Shown piece by piece: positions 13,645 to 21,899 of a stretch of DNA of 34,491 bases. The position numbers and the translations under genes were made by a program. The stretch spans positions 1 to 34,491 of the forward strand of contig CADDZG010000002.1 in assembly GCA_902812355.1 (NCBI GenBank). The letters are read 5' to 3'. The DNA comes from Actinomycetota bacterium. GTDB lineage: Bacteria > Actinomycetota > CADDZG01 > WHSQ01. Numbering within the stretch: the stretch's first letter is position 1; every line of letters begins with the position of its first letter. Under the pieces are notes generated by a model. It was given only the letters and a program-made list of their open reading frames with translations. It was not told the DNA's origin and searched no databases.

Positions 13645-14616
13645 ATGCCGACGAAGGTAGCCCCGAACCCTCCGACCACGGTCCTGGATCGTGACGAGGT
13701 CATATCCGTGCGCAGCCTGCGACGGACCTACGGGACGGTCGAGGCCGTACGCGGCATAGATCTGTCCGTGCGGCGCGGCGAGATCTTTGCCTTCCTGGGT
13801 CCCAACGGGGCCGGCAAGACGACCACGGTCGAAATACTGGTGGGCCTGCAGGCCCGCACCTCCGGCGAGGTGACCGTGTTGGGGGTCGATCCGGCCGTCG
13901 GGGGCCCATCGTGGCGCGCCAGGCTCGGGATCGTGACCCAGGAATCCCAGCCGGATCCGGGACTCACCGTGTCGGATTGCCTCGAGCTCTACGCCGGCTA
14001 CTACCCGCATCCCCGCGACGTCCAGGAGACCCTCGCGCTCGTAGGGCTCACCGCCAGGAGGAACAGGCTGGGCGAGCACCTTTCGGGCGGGGAGAGGCGG
14101 AGGCTGGACGTTGCCCTTGCTTTGATCGGCGACCCCGAGCTCGTGTTCCTCGACGAGCCGACCACCGGCTTCGATCCGGCGGCCCGACGGGCGGCGTGGG
14201 ACATGTTCGCAGGGCTGCGCGAGCTCGGAAAGACCGTGTTCCTCACCACGCATTACATGGAGGAAGCCGAGCGACTCGCCGACCGCATCGCGGTGATACG
14301 CGAGGGCCGCATCGTGGCGATGGGCACGCCGGATGCGCTCGGGGGGAGGGATGCGATGGAGGCCCGTATCTCGGTGCCGCTGCCGCCCGGGGTCACGGTG
14401 GACGACCTCCCCGGAGATCTGCGCTTGGCGGTCCGTGCCCGGCGGGACGGCCGGGTGGTGCTGGGCGTACGAGACGTGCGTGCGTGCCTCGAGGTGCTGG
14501 TGGGGTGGGCCGCCGAGAGGGGCGATGACCTCACCGGTCTCGAGGTCACCCGGCCGTCACTGGAGGACGTCTACATCGAGTTGATCGGGCACCCACAAGG
14601 AGGGCAACAACGATGA
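13645..14616 (+). CDS. ABC-2 type exporter, ATP-binding subunit
   Basis: A 323-residue ATPase with Walker A (GPNGAGKTT), a Q-loop (VTQESQPDPG), signature LSGGERRRLDVALAL, Walker B and D-loop (LVFLDEPTTGFDP) and switch His (LTTHYMEEAE). The C-terminal domain ends SLEDVYIELIGHP, as in DrrA/CcmA-like exporter ATPases. The start is firm: GAGGAGGAG lies about 6 nt before ATG 13645. It shares an operon with the permease (ATGA overlap) and is divergent from a NarL-type two-component system, an arrangement known from drug- and lipid-sensing modules such as Bacillus LnrJK-LnrLMN. The substrate is unknown. It is a paralogue, not a near copy, of the ATPase at 3793-4869. Confidence 0.94.
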   Translation: MPTKVAPNPPTTVLDRDEVISVRSLRRTYGTVEAVRGIDLSVRRGEIFAFLGPNGAGKTTTVEILVGLQARTSGEVTVLGVDPAVGGPSWRARLGIVTQESQPDPGLTVSDCLELYAGYYPHPRDVQETLALVGLTARRNRLGEHLSGGERRRLDVALALIGDPELVFLDEPTTGFDPAARRAAWDMFAGLRELGKTVFLTTHYMEEAERLADRIAVIREGRIVAMGTPDALGGRDAMEARISVPLPPGVTVDDLPGDLRLAVRARRDGRVVLGVRDVRACLEVLVGWAAERGDDLTGLEVTRPSLEDVYIELIGHPQGGQQR

Positions 14617-15410
14617 GCGCTGTGACTCGATCGGTTGTCGGACCACTGGAGCTGCTGCTGCACCAGAGTCGCTACGAGTTCCGTGCCTTCCGGCGCAACC
14701 GGCGAGCTCTCGTTTTCAGCCTCCTGCTGCCGGTGCTGTTCCTGGTCGTGTTCGCCGGGGTATTCGGTAACGGCACGGTCGCTCTCGGCGGCACCCGCGT
14801 GACGGTGGCGACCTACTACGTGCCCGGGCTCATGGCCCTTGCCGTGGTGAGCTCGTCGTTGGTCAACCTCACCACCTCGGTCGTCGCCGAGCGAGACCTC
14901 GGCGTGCTCAAGCGGCGCCGGGCGACCCCGGTGGCGCCGTGGGTGCTGATGGGGGCGCGCGCCCTCACCTCGGTGCGGATCTCCCTGCTGGCCGCCGCGC
15001 TACTGGTTGCGGTGGGCCGCGTGGTCTACGGGGCCTACGTGCCCGGAGACGCGCTGATCGGTGTTGCCGTGACGGTGATGGTCGGGTCGGCGAGCCTGAG
15101 CGCGCTCGGTTACGCGCTGTCCACGTGGCTGACGATGGATTCTGTGCAACCGGTGTTGCAGGTCGTGGTGCTGCCCCTGTACTTCGTGTCGGGGGTGTTC
15201 GTGCCCCAGGACCGGCTGCCGTCGTGGCTGCGCCTGGCGGCCGAGGTGTTCCCAATCGAGCGGATCGCCGGTCCCCTGCACCACGCCTTCGACCCGGCGG
15301 TCACGGGAGCGGGCGTTTCCGCGGTCGACCTCGGGGTGCTTGCCGCTTGGGCCGCGGTGGCGGGGGCGATCGCCGTGCGCCGCTTCACCTGGTTGCCACG
15401 CGCGACCTGA
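14613..15410 (+). CDS. ABC-2 type exporter, permease subunit
   Basis: A 265-residue membrane protein with about six hydrophobic segments. It shows the ABC-2 layout: a cytoplasmic N-terminus, RALVFSLLLPVLFLVVFAGV as the first membrane segment, then YYVPGLMALAVVSSSLVNLT and the conserved AERDLGVLKRRRATPVAPW loop, and late PLYFVSGVFVPQDRLPSWL. It pairs with the ATPase immediately upstream; the ATG overlaps its TGA by 4 nt (ATGA). Expression probably depends on the divergent two-component system. A strong hairpin (15413-15448) follows the stop by only 2 nt. Confidence 0.93.
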   Translation: MSAVTRSVVGPLELLLHQSRYEFRAFRRNRRALVFSLLLPVLFLVVFAGVFGNGTVALGGTRVTVATYYVPGLMALAVVSSSLVNLTTSVVAERDLGVLKRRRATPVAPWVLMGARALTSVRISLLAAALLVAVGRVVYGAYVPGDALIGVAVTVMVGSASLSALGYALSTWLTMDSVQPVLQVVVLPLYFVSGVFVPQDRLPSWLRLAAEVFPIERIAGPLHHAFDPAVTGAGVSAVDLGVLAAWAAVAGAIAVRRFTWLPRAT

Positions 15411-15412
15411 GG

Positions 15413-15448
15413 CACCCGCGCCCCCGGCTCTCGCCGTGGGCGCGGGTG
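15413..15448. terminator. Bidirectional terminator hairpin between convergent genes
   Basis: CACCCGCGCCC (15413-15423) and GGGCGCGGGTG (15438-15448) form a perfect 11-bp stem. Inside it, CGGC/GCCG forms a further 4-bp helix with a TCTC loop. It fills most of the 53-bp gap between the ABC permease and the secreted phosphatase-like gene. Confidence 0.8.
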
Positions 15449-15463
15449 GAGATGTCTTGGGCG

Positions 15464-17806
15464 CTAGCCCTGCGTCGATACCGCCAGGTCGTGCGCGTCC
15501 TTCAGAAGCGTCTCGCAGCTCGCGAGCTCGGCACGCATCGTGCGGTGATCCGGGCGAGCCCCCCCGAACTCGAGCCGGTCCAGTGTCTCCTTGATGTCGG
15601 TCGCGAGCCGGTCGCGCCGATCGGCCAGTGAGCGCAAGCGGGCTTCGATCGTCGCGTAGCGCTCGTCGTTGCCGGGAGAGCCGCTGGAGAGGGCCGCGGT
15701 CGAGGCCTGCAGCGTGTCGCTGCCGAAGGTCCCGACGGACGCGTTGAGTTGCTTGTAGCAGGCGCCGAGGCTCTCACTCTGCTTGAGACGGCCGTTGCCC
15801 TCGAGGATCTGGGTGATCACCCGGCCGTCCATCACGTAGTCGTCGCGCAGCCCGGTGAGGTACAGCAGGGTGGGCCGGATGTCCGTCTCGTCCGCCCACG
15901 TGCCGCGGGTGCTGTAGGCGGGCACCGAACCCCCACCGGAGGGGTCCCGCACCGCCGGGCTGTCGGCCGGCAGAGGTCCGTCGATGCCGAGCCGGCGCAC
16001 GCGGGGTCCGACGAATCCGGTCCAGGTGATGTCGATGTCCGGACTGTAGTAGCCGTGGTTCCACGCATAGCGGGGATAGATCCCGACGCAGTCGGTGGCC
16101 GGCGAGTCCGATGCGCTGCAGTCGGGGTGCGACGCGTCGAAGTAGTAGTCGGGTTTGGGGAACACGGTGAAGGTCGGAGTCCGTTGGGGATCGGCGGTCT
16201 CGAGGTGCAGGATCCGCTGCTCGGTCGCTCCGGCCATGTAGTTGACGATGCGCTGCGTCCTGCCCTCGTAGGGGTCGTAGCCGGTGATCGCCGCGGTGTC
16301 CCGCTCGAGGCGACGCACCGCGGGGTCGTCTGCCGGCGGCGACACGGGTCCGCTGCCGTGGACGTAGATCGCCGCCGCCTGTGGCTCGATGTCGAAGGCG
16401 GTGGTGTCGCCGGTCTCCTTCTGCAACAGGGCCGGGAGGTTCGCCTGCACCTCGCCGATCTCGTCGTGGCCGTAGTTGCATACCGTCGTGACCCCATCGC
16501 AGCCGGCGGGCGTGGGTTCGATCGCACGGCCGACGTTGGCGCCGGCGAGGTGATCGTTCTCCTCCGCACCGATGATGAACAGCGTGTTGCGGGGGGTGAT
16601 GCCGTCCTTGCGCAGCCGGTCGAAGAACCTGGCGAACGCCTCATCGTAGTGGCGCATGTTGTCGACGTAGCAGGAGTCTCCCGGCCCGAGCGCGTAGTCG
16701 AAGCCGGTGGCGTCGGCCGTGGTGCAGTCGTGGCTCCAGTCCTTGCGGGCGTGTAGGTCGGAGATGTAACCGTAGGTGACCGGGATGCCTGCCTCCTGCA
16801 TCGACGCCAGCATTGCCAGGCTCTGGGTGGCGGTCGGGTTGAAGCCGGGGAAACCGACGTTGCCGCGGTAGTCGGCTATCTCGTTCCCGTCGAGGTCGAC
16901 GAGGTTGCCCTGCGCGTCGGCCACCTGATAGGGGGCCGGTGCATGGGCGTGAGCCACGAGGTAGGGCTGGATGTAGCGGTGCCCGAACAAAGCCCGGTAG
17001 TCGGCGTTACCCGGGTCGTTGGTAACAGGCGGTGGATCGTCGACCGCACCTTCGGCGTGCTCGCACGTGGTGTCGCCGATCCCGCAGTGGATCGCTTCAC
17101 CGATGAATGCGCTCGTGGAGTTCGCGTAACCGTCCAGCGGCGGCGTGGTACCGAACACGGTCTGGATGTCGGCGGTGTTCTCGAGCACCATGTTGGCGGT
17201 CGAGAAGTCTCCTACGGTGCAACCCGCTTTGGTGAAGGCGACCCACGGTTCCGGAGTGGTTTGATCCGGCGGCGTGTTGCCGGCCGGCACGGTCGGCGAG
17301 TAGACCATCGACGGCGAATCGTCGGTGCTCGACGGCTGTCCGTTGCTGATCACGGGTGAGGTCCAGTAGGTGAACGACACGTCGCTCTCCGTGGTGCCGT
17401 CGGGACGGTAGGTGCGATAGGAGTTGCTGATCGGCTGTCCGTGACGGTCGCCATACAGTCCCGAGTAGATCGCCAGGCTGTCCTCCGCGGTGTGCGCGAT
17501 CAAGGGCGTGTGCATGTTCGACATCAAGGTGCCGTAGTGCGTGAGAAAGTGATACAGGTGCGGCATCTGCTCGAGGTCCGAGGGAACGTTCGGGTTGTCG
17601 CGAAACAGATGCACGTTGTCGAAGGTGATGCTGATCACGTGCCGGATGCCGTTCGCGAGATGGCATCCCCGAGCTTGCCGCGCGTGTCCCGATGCGGCTC
17701 TAGGCGCGGACCCCGCCAGCGCGGCGGGCATCGAGGCCGCGATAATCGATGCAGCGACCGCAACAACGCCGAAACCCGTCAACCTGCGGACGAGCGACTT
17801 CCGCAT
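15464..17806 (-). CDS. Secreted alkaline-phosphatase-superfamily protein (phosphodiesterase-like)
   Basis: A 780-residue exported protein with a signal peptide (MRKSLVRR, a hydrophobic core, then MPAALAGSA, cleavage near residue 33). The core resembles the alkaline phosphatase/nucleotide pyrophosphatase superfamily: an early metal-site Asp in HVISITFDNVHLFRDN (Asp63), a probable nucleophile Thr106 in HTPLIAHTAEDSLAIYSGLY, a late IIGAEENDHLAG in place of the usual ADHGH-type motif, and WNHGYYSPDIDITWTGFVGP for the final His. It ends with WADETDIRPTLLYLTGL, as family members do, and a coiled-coil-like C-terminal helix pair. It probably hydrolyses an extracellular phosphoester or phosphodiester; the substrate is unknown. 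It lies 67 bp downstream of the AbrB-type gene on the same strand. Confidence 0.75.
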   Translation of the reverse strand: MRKSLVRRLTGFGVVAVAASIIAASMPAALAGSAPRAASGHARQARGCHLANGIRHVISITFDNVHLFRDNPNVPSDLEQMPHLYHFLTHYGTLMSNMHTPLIAHTAEDSLAIYSGLYGDRHGQPISNSYRTYRPDGTTESDVSFTYWTSPVISNGQPSSTDDSPSMVYSPTVPAGNTPPDQTTPEPWVAFTKAGCTVGDFSTANMVLENTADIQTVFGTTPPLDGYANSTSAFIGEAIHCGIGDTTCEHAEGAVDDPPPVTNDPGNADYRALFGHRYIQPYLVAHAHAPAPYQVADAQGNLVDLDGNEIADYRGNVGFPGFNPTATQSLAMLASMQEAGIPVTYGYISDLHARKDWSHDCTTADATGFDYALGPGDSCYVDNMRHYDEAFARFFDRLRKDGITPRNTLFIIGAEENDHLAGANVGRAIEPTPAGCDGVTTVCNYGHDEIGEVQANLPALLQKETGDTTAFDIEPQAAAIYVHGSGPVSPPADDPAVRRLERDTAAITGYDPYEGRTQRIVNYMAGATEQRILHLETADPQRTPTFTVFPKPDYYFDASHPDCSASDSPATDCVGIYPRYAWNHGYYSPDIDITWTGFVGPRVRRLGIDGPLPADSPAVRDPSGGGSVPAYSTRGTWADETDIRPTLLYLTGLRDDYVMDGRVITQILEGNGRLKQSESLGACYKQLNASVGTFGSDTLQASTAALSSGSPGNDERYATIEARLRSLADRRDRLATDIKETLDRLEFGGARPDHRTMRAELASCETLLKDAHDLAVSTQG

Positions 17807-17873
17807 CCCGAACCCCCCCTTCGAGTCGCGCCGCTGGAGCGGAGTGCATCATATCGGGACGAAAGCCGCGCCG

Positions 17874-18947
17874 TCATCCTCGGGGACCCCAGCGCCGTAA
17901 CCACCTGACCAGCAGGGGGGCACTGAGTATCACTATCAGCAGACGAGCCATTTGCAGCCCAAGCACCGTCGGCGTCTGGGCCCCCGTGTCCAGCGCCACG
18001 ATCATCACCGAGTCCATGCCGCCCGGGGCGGTTGCGAGGTAAGCGGTGAGGGGGTCGATGCCGGCCAGGCGGCTGATGCCCCAGGCGAGCCCTCCGCACG
18101 CGGCCATCAGTAGCAGCACGAATCCCAGCACCGCAGGCGCAGCCCGGCCGGCGCGGCGCATCGCATCCGCGTCGAACTGCCCGCCGACGCGGACCCCGAT
18201 CACCGCATAGGCGAGCTCGAGCACCCCCGGGGGCCAGATTCCGTGGCGCACCCCGGCGATGCCGAGTACCACGCCGGCGAGCACCGGGAGGATCAGAGCC
18301 CCTGCCGGCAGCGGCAGGCGCAACGACAGCAGCACCATGGCCAGCGCGACGCCGGCGGTCAGCACGTATTCGGGGACGGAGGCGTGAGCTGCGAAGGGCG
18401 ACACCGTGCTCGTAGAAGGCGCCCCGGCGGGGAAGAGGGGTGCCGTTGCGGTGACCGTCAGCACCGTGAGGACCAAGCGCAGGTACTGCATGAAGGCCAC
18501 CAGACGCGGATCGGCTCCGACCTCGTCGGCGAGTACCACCATGGCCGAGGCGCCCCCGGGCATCGTTCCCACGAACGCCGTCGGCGGCGAGACCGGGGCG
18601 ATCCTGGCGAGGATCACCCCGGCGAGCATCGCGAGGATCAGCACGAGCAAGATCGCGGCGAGCACGGCCGGCCAGCGGTGGGCGAGCACCGGCAGCGACG
18701 ATGCGCTGAAGGTCGCCGAGATCGTGAGCCCCACCACCGCTTGGGCTCCCCTCCACGCCCAGCGAGACACGCGCGGCCTGGCCACGCCCCTGAGGGCGAG
18801 GACGAGGGCGGCGAGCATCGGTCCCACGAGCCACCCGGCCGGCAGGCCGGTGGAGGAGGCTCCCCATCCGGCAAGGCCCGCGGCCGCGGCGACCAAGGCG
18901 AGCCTGGCGAGCCCGGTTCCGCGATCGCTCCTCGGCCGGTGGTCCAC
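17874..18947 (-). CDS. AbrB-family membrane protein (PF05145 type)
   Basis: A 357-residue integral membrane protein with about 10 hydrophobic segments arranged as an internal duplication. Each half carries the hallmark glycine-rich motif: FVGTMPGGASAMVVLADEVG and LATAPGGMDSVMIVALDTGA. The family is often labelled AbrB or putative ammonia monooxygenase; neither name is a demonstrated function here, and a transport or membrane-regulatory role is likelier. The GTG at 18947 was preferred because GGAGGAG lies about 6 nt upstream; an in-frame ATG at 19007 would add 20 Arg-rich residues and has its purine run abutting the codon. It is probably co-transcribed with the secreted phosphatase-like gene and divergent from the lipoprotein gene. 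Confidence 0.85.
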   Translation of the reverse strand: MDHRPRSDRGTGLARLALVAAAAGLAGWGASSTGLPAGWLVGPMLAALVLALRGVARPRVSRWAWRGAQAVVGLTISATFSASSLPVLAHRWPAVLAAILLVLILAMLAGVILARIAPVSPPTAFVGTMPGGASAMVVLADEVGADPRLVAFMQYLRLVLTVLTVTATAPLFPAGAPSTSTVSPFAAHASVPEYVLTAGVALAMVLLSLRLPLPAGALILPVLAGVVLGIAGVRHGIWPPGVLELAYAVIGVRVGGQFDADAMRRAGRAAPAVLGFVLLLMAACGGLAWGISRLAGIDPLTAYLATAPGGMDSVMIVALDTGAQTPTVLGLQMARLLIVILSAPLLVRWLRRWGPRG

Positions 18948-19093
18948 GCGCGCTCCTCCAGCCCCGACGTCGGCACGGCGTTGGACCGGTCGCCTGCGCC
19001 GGGCCATCCTTCCGCACGACGCTCGTGGCCCCCTTCTAGGACGGCCACGCCCTTAGGCTATGAAGGGCACCTGCACCGACGATCGGCGGCTCC

Positions 19094-20713
19094 ATGCTTC
19101 CCCATCCGATCCGCCATCGACCCCGCGGCGGCCGTGTCGCACTGTGTTGGGGCCTGTCCCTGCTGCTGCTCGCGGGCGCGTGCCGGGGGCCCTACCGAGC
19201 GTCGCACTCGGCTCCCCTGCCCGTGCCGCCCTCGGCGCGCGCCCTGTTGCGGTCCGCACCACGGCGCCGAGCGATCGTGGCCGAGAACCGCCGTCCCGGC
19301 ACCACGCGGTGGCATCTGAGCTCGGCACCGCACCGCGGCTGGATCCAGGGCTATGCCGACCGTGTCTCCGTGCAGGACGGCGGCCGGGTGGGGCTTTACG
19401 TTTCGACCCCGGCAGCCCGTTTCCGGGTGCTCGCCTTCCGCATGGGCTATTACGGGGGCCAGGGCGCCCGGCTGGTGTGGACCTCGGAGTGGGTGCGGGG
19501 CGGGGTGCAGCGCGACGTCCGGGTGCAGCCGGTGACCCACATGGTCGAGGCCCGGTGGCACCGATCGCTGAGCTTCTCCGTCACCCGGCGCTGGTTCCCG
19601 GGTGACTACCTGCTCAAGCTCGTGGCATCGACCGGGGCCCAGAGCTACGTGCCGCTAACCGTGCGCGACGACGCCAGCCATGCCGCGGTCGTGATCCTCA
19701 ACGGCGTGACCACGTGGCAGGCTTACAACACCTGGGGAGGCTACAGCCTGTACCACGGCCCACCCCCGCAGGACTCCTTCGACGCACGCGCCCGGGTCGT
19801 GTCCTTCGACCGCCCCTACGCGACCGGTGGCGGAGCCGGAGGCTTCATCGCCAACGAGCTGCCCATCGTCGAGCTCGCCGAGAAGCTCGGTGTGGACGTC
19901 ACCTATGAGACGGACATAGATCTCGCCCGCAGACCGAACCTGTTGCTGCATCACCGGGCGCTGATCTCGCTCGGTCACGACGAGTACTGGTCGGCCACCA
20001 TGCGCTACGGGGTGCTGCGCGCACGCGACGCGGGGGTCAACGTCGCGTTCCTCGGCTCCAACGCGGACTTTCGTCACATCCGCCTGCGCGCCTCACCCCT
20101 CGGGCCGGACCGTGAGGAGGTGTGCTACAAGGTCGCCACGGAGGATCCGATGTACGGGATCCACGACCGGCGGGTGACCTCCGATTGGCGCTACGGCCCC
20201 GTGCCCAGGCCCGAGAGCGTCCTGAACGGAGGTCTGTATCGGTGCAACCCGGTGAGCGCAAACGGTGTCGTCGTCGCCGGACGCTCGTGGTTGTTCCGGG
20301 GGACGGGGCTGCGCCGCGGACGGCACATCCCGAACCTCTTCGAGGACGAGTACGACGGCATCGCGCCCTACTATCCGACGCCGCGCACGATCGAGATCCT
20401 GGCGCGGGGCAGGGTGCGCTGCCACGGGGTGCCGGGGGAAGCCGACGTAACTTACTACACGGTGCCCCGTGCCGGTGGCGTGCTGGACGTTGGCACCAGT
20501 GCCTGGGTTGCAGGCATCACGCGACGCTGCGTGCTTCGCGACGTCTGCTCGCGCCGCTCGAGGTTGCTCGAACGGATGTCCGTCAACGTGTTACGGATTT
20601 TCGCGCGCGGCCCTCTGGGCGTGCTGCACCCATCACAGCCGAACCTGGCCGCGCTGCACATGCACCTCTACGATCCGGTGGGTTTCGGCCCCCGCTCCTT
20701 CAACGCGTCCTGA
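19094..20713 (+). CDS. Lipoprotein with N,N-dimethylformamidase beta-subunit-like domain
   Basis: A 539-residue protein with a lipoprotein signal: a basic N-terminus, LCWGLSLLLLAGAC as hydrophobic core and lipobox (LAGAC, cysteine near residue 29). After a 35-residue linker it shows the domain typical of N,N-dimethylformamidase large-subunit relatives: GYADRVSVQDGGRVGLYVST, RVLAFRMGYYGGQGARLVW, LNGVTTWQAYNTWGGYSLY, FDRPYATGGGAGGF and LISLGHDEYWSATMRYGV. The known DMF-degrading enzyme needs a small alpha subunit, and none is seen here; most relatives are uncharacterised, so amidase activity is not assumed. The Tyr/Glu/His set in these motifs may form the iron site seen in the characterised enzyme. 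It converges on the DUF3048 gene with 10 bp between stops. Confidence 0.8.
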   Translation: MLPHPIRHRPRGGRVALCWGLSLLLLAGACRGPYRASHSAPLPVPPSARALLRSAPRRRAIVAENRRPGTTRWHLSSAPHRGWIQGYADRVSVQDGGRVGLYVSTPAARFRVLAFRMGYYGGQGARLVWTSEWVRGGVQRDVRVQPVTHMVEARWHRSLSFSVTRRWFPGDYLLKLVASTGAQSYVPLTVRDDASHAAVVILNGVTTWQAYNTWGGYSLYHGPPPQDSFDARARVVSFDRPYATGGGAGGFIANELPIVELAEKLGVDVTYETDIDLARRPNLLLHHRALISLGHDEYWSATMRYGVLRARDAGVNVAFLGSNADFRHIRLRASPLGPDREEVCYKVATEDPMYGIHDRRVTSDWRYGPVPRPESVLNGGLYRCNPVSANGVVVAGRSWLFRGTGLRRGRHIPNLFEDEYDGIAPYYPTPRTIEILARGRVRCHGVPGEADVTYYTVPRAGGVLDVGTSAWVAGITRRCVLRDVCSRRSRLLERMSVNVLRIFARGPLGVLHPSQPNLAALHMHLYDPVGFGPRSFNAS

Positions 20714-20723
20714 GCGGCCTGCT

Positions 20724-21845
20724 CTATCGCCCGTAGCTCAGGCTGCCGTGGATCTGGCTGTGGCGATCGGGCAGCACCTCGATGATGGTGTGACCCGGGC
20801 GCAGGGCCATGGGCTTGCCCGACGGGGTGGTGAACCGGTACGGCTGCCTCAGGACACTGCGGTGCCACATCCCCCGGATCACCCTGCCGTTGCGGAAGAG
20901 GTAGGCGCGGCCCGAGCCGAAGGGGTGCAGCAGTATCGGAGCGCCGTGGCCGAGGACGTCGACGTCGGTACGCGACAGCCCGATCCTGCACCTCAGCACC
21001 AGCACGTTGGCGAAGCTCAGCTGCCGTCCGCCGGGCGAGGTGAACGGGGTCGTGCCCTCGTAGCGGTAGTAGCGACCGTGGCGGTAACGGTAGCCGACGA
21101 CGGTGGCTCCTTCGAAGTCGACGCGGATCCGGCGCGCCGCCGGAGCGCGGGGCGCCTTGCGGGCGAAGCGCAGGACGCCGGCGGGCGGAGGGGCGTGGAA
21201 GCGGCGTTCGCCGACGCGTCTTAGCGCCGCCGTATCGGCGTAGAGCGTGTGCTCGTAGGACAGTCCCGGCCTGGGTATGCGGCGCATCGCGCTGCCCGCC
21301 AGGATCTCGCCGGGCCGCCGCACCGTGCCGGTGATGCTCACGATCCCGCCCTTACGCAGCGCGGCGATGTCCTCGGCGTCGCCACCGGCGTCCCCCTCCA
21401 GGCGGGTGATGGGGCGGACGAGGTAAGGATCGATCGGCCTGGCACTGCGCACCGGCCCGGCCTTCGCGGCATCGGAGCATCCGTAGATCGCAACGAAACG
21501 CGTGAGCCCGCCCTCCACGGGTTCTTCGAAGACGAGGTCCGCCCGGCCCAGTCCCGAGTCCGGGTAGGCACCCGGGTAGTTCTCGATCTTGAGGGCCACC
21601 GCGGGCCTGTGCAGGTTACCGGGACGAGAGGGCCGGAGGCCGGTCAGCGGGCAGGTGTGGGGACTACGGCGGGCTCGAGACGCAGGGTTGGCGCTCGCCC
21701 GGGCGGGAGGGCCCGCGCCGCGTATCAGGTAGATGCTCGCCGCGACCGCCGCGGCGACGATCACGGCCACGCCTCCGAGCAGCAGCGGCGGGGGAGGCCG
21801 GAGCCGGCGCAAGACGCCCACGCCCTCGGTACCGGTGACGCGCAC
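20724..21845 (-). CDS. DUF3048 domain protein, membrane-anchored
   Basis: A 374-residue protein with one N-terminal membrane segment (PPLLLGGVAVIVAAAVAASI) and an extracytoplasmic region. The DUF3048 (YerB-like) domain follows: ALKIENYPGAYPDSGLGRAD, LVFEEPVEGGLTRFVAIYG and GPVRSARPIDPYLVRPI, with a C-terminal half holding RYYRYEGTTPFTSPGGRQLS and FANVLVLRC. The family is widespread in Gram-positive bacteria, is surface exposed or lipid anchored, and has no settled function. Start choice is uncertain: GTG 21845, 21869 or 21821 all lack a good ribosome-binding site, and the frame remains open to 22133 inside the divergent sigma gene. Only 54 bp separate the chosen start from that gene, so the promoters overlap. 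Confidence 0.82.
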   Translation of the reverse strand: MRVTGTEGVGVLRRLRPPPPLLLGGVAVIVAAAVAASIYLIRGAGPPARASANPASRARRSPHTCPLTGLRPSRPGNLHRPAVALKIENYPGAYPDSGLGRADLVFEEPVEGGLTRFVAIYGCSDAAKAGPVRSARPIDPYLVRPITRLEGDAGGDAEDIAALRKGGIVSITGTVRRPGEILAGSAMRRIPRPGLSYEHTLYADTAALRRVGERRFHAPPPAGVLRFARKAPRAPAARRIRVDFEGATVVGYRYRHGRYYRYEGTTPFTSPGGRQLSFANVLVLRCRIGLSRTDVDVLGHGAPILLHPFGSGRAYLFRNGRVIRGMWHRSVLRQPYRFTTPSGKPMALRPGHTIIEVLPDRHSQIHGSLSYGR

Positions 21846-21863
21846 CCCGTGGTTCCCGGGACG

Positions 21864-21890
21864 CGTCACGATCCGGCGGTTAGCCTCGTC
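21864..21890 (+). promoter_or_regulatory. ECF41-type autoregulatory promoter
   Basis: CGTCACG (21864-21870), exactly 16 nt, then CGTC (21887-21890) resembles the ECF41 promoter consensus as I recall it (TGTCACA-n16-CGTC), with 5 of 7 and 4 of 4 matches. It ends 9 nt before the ATG of the ECF41 sigma gene, so the transcript would be nearly leaderless. Confidence 0.6.
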
Positions 21891-21899
21891 TACCGGACG

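Noticed and set aside
3793-15410. The two ABC-2 exporters as a recent duplication
   Set aside because: The ATPases differ in signature (FSGGQ versus LSGGE), C-terminal domain and length, and the permeases differ throughout, so they are distant paralogues.
15749-16756. 335-codon plus-strand frame opposite the secreted phosphatase-like gene
   Set aside because: Val/Gly/Arg-rich shadow frame with no ribosome-binding site and no family similarity.
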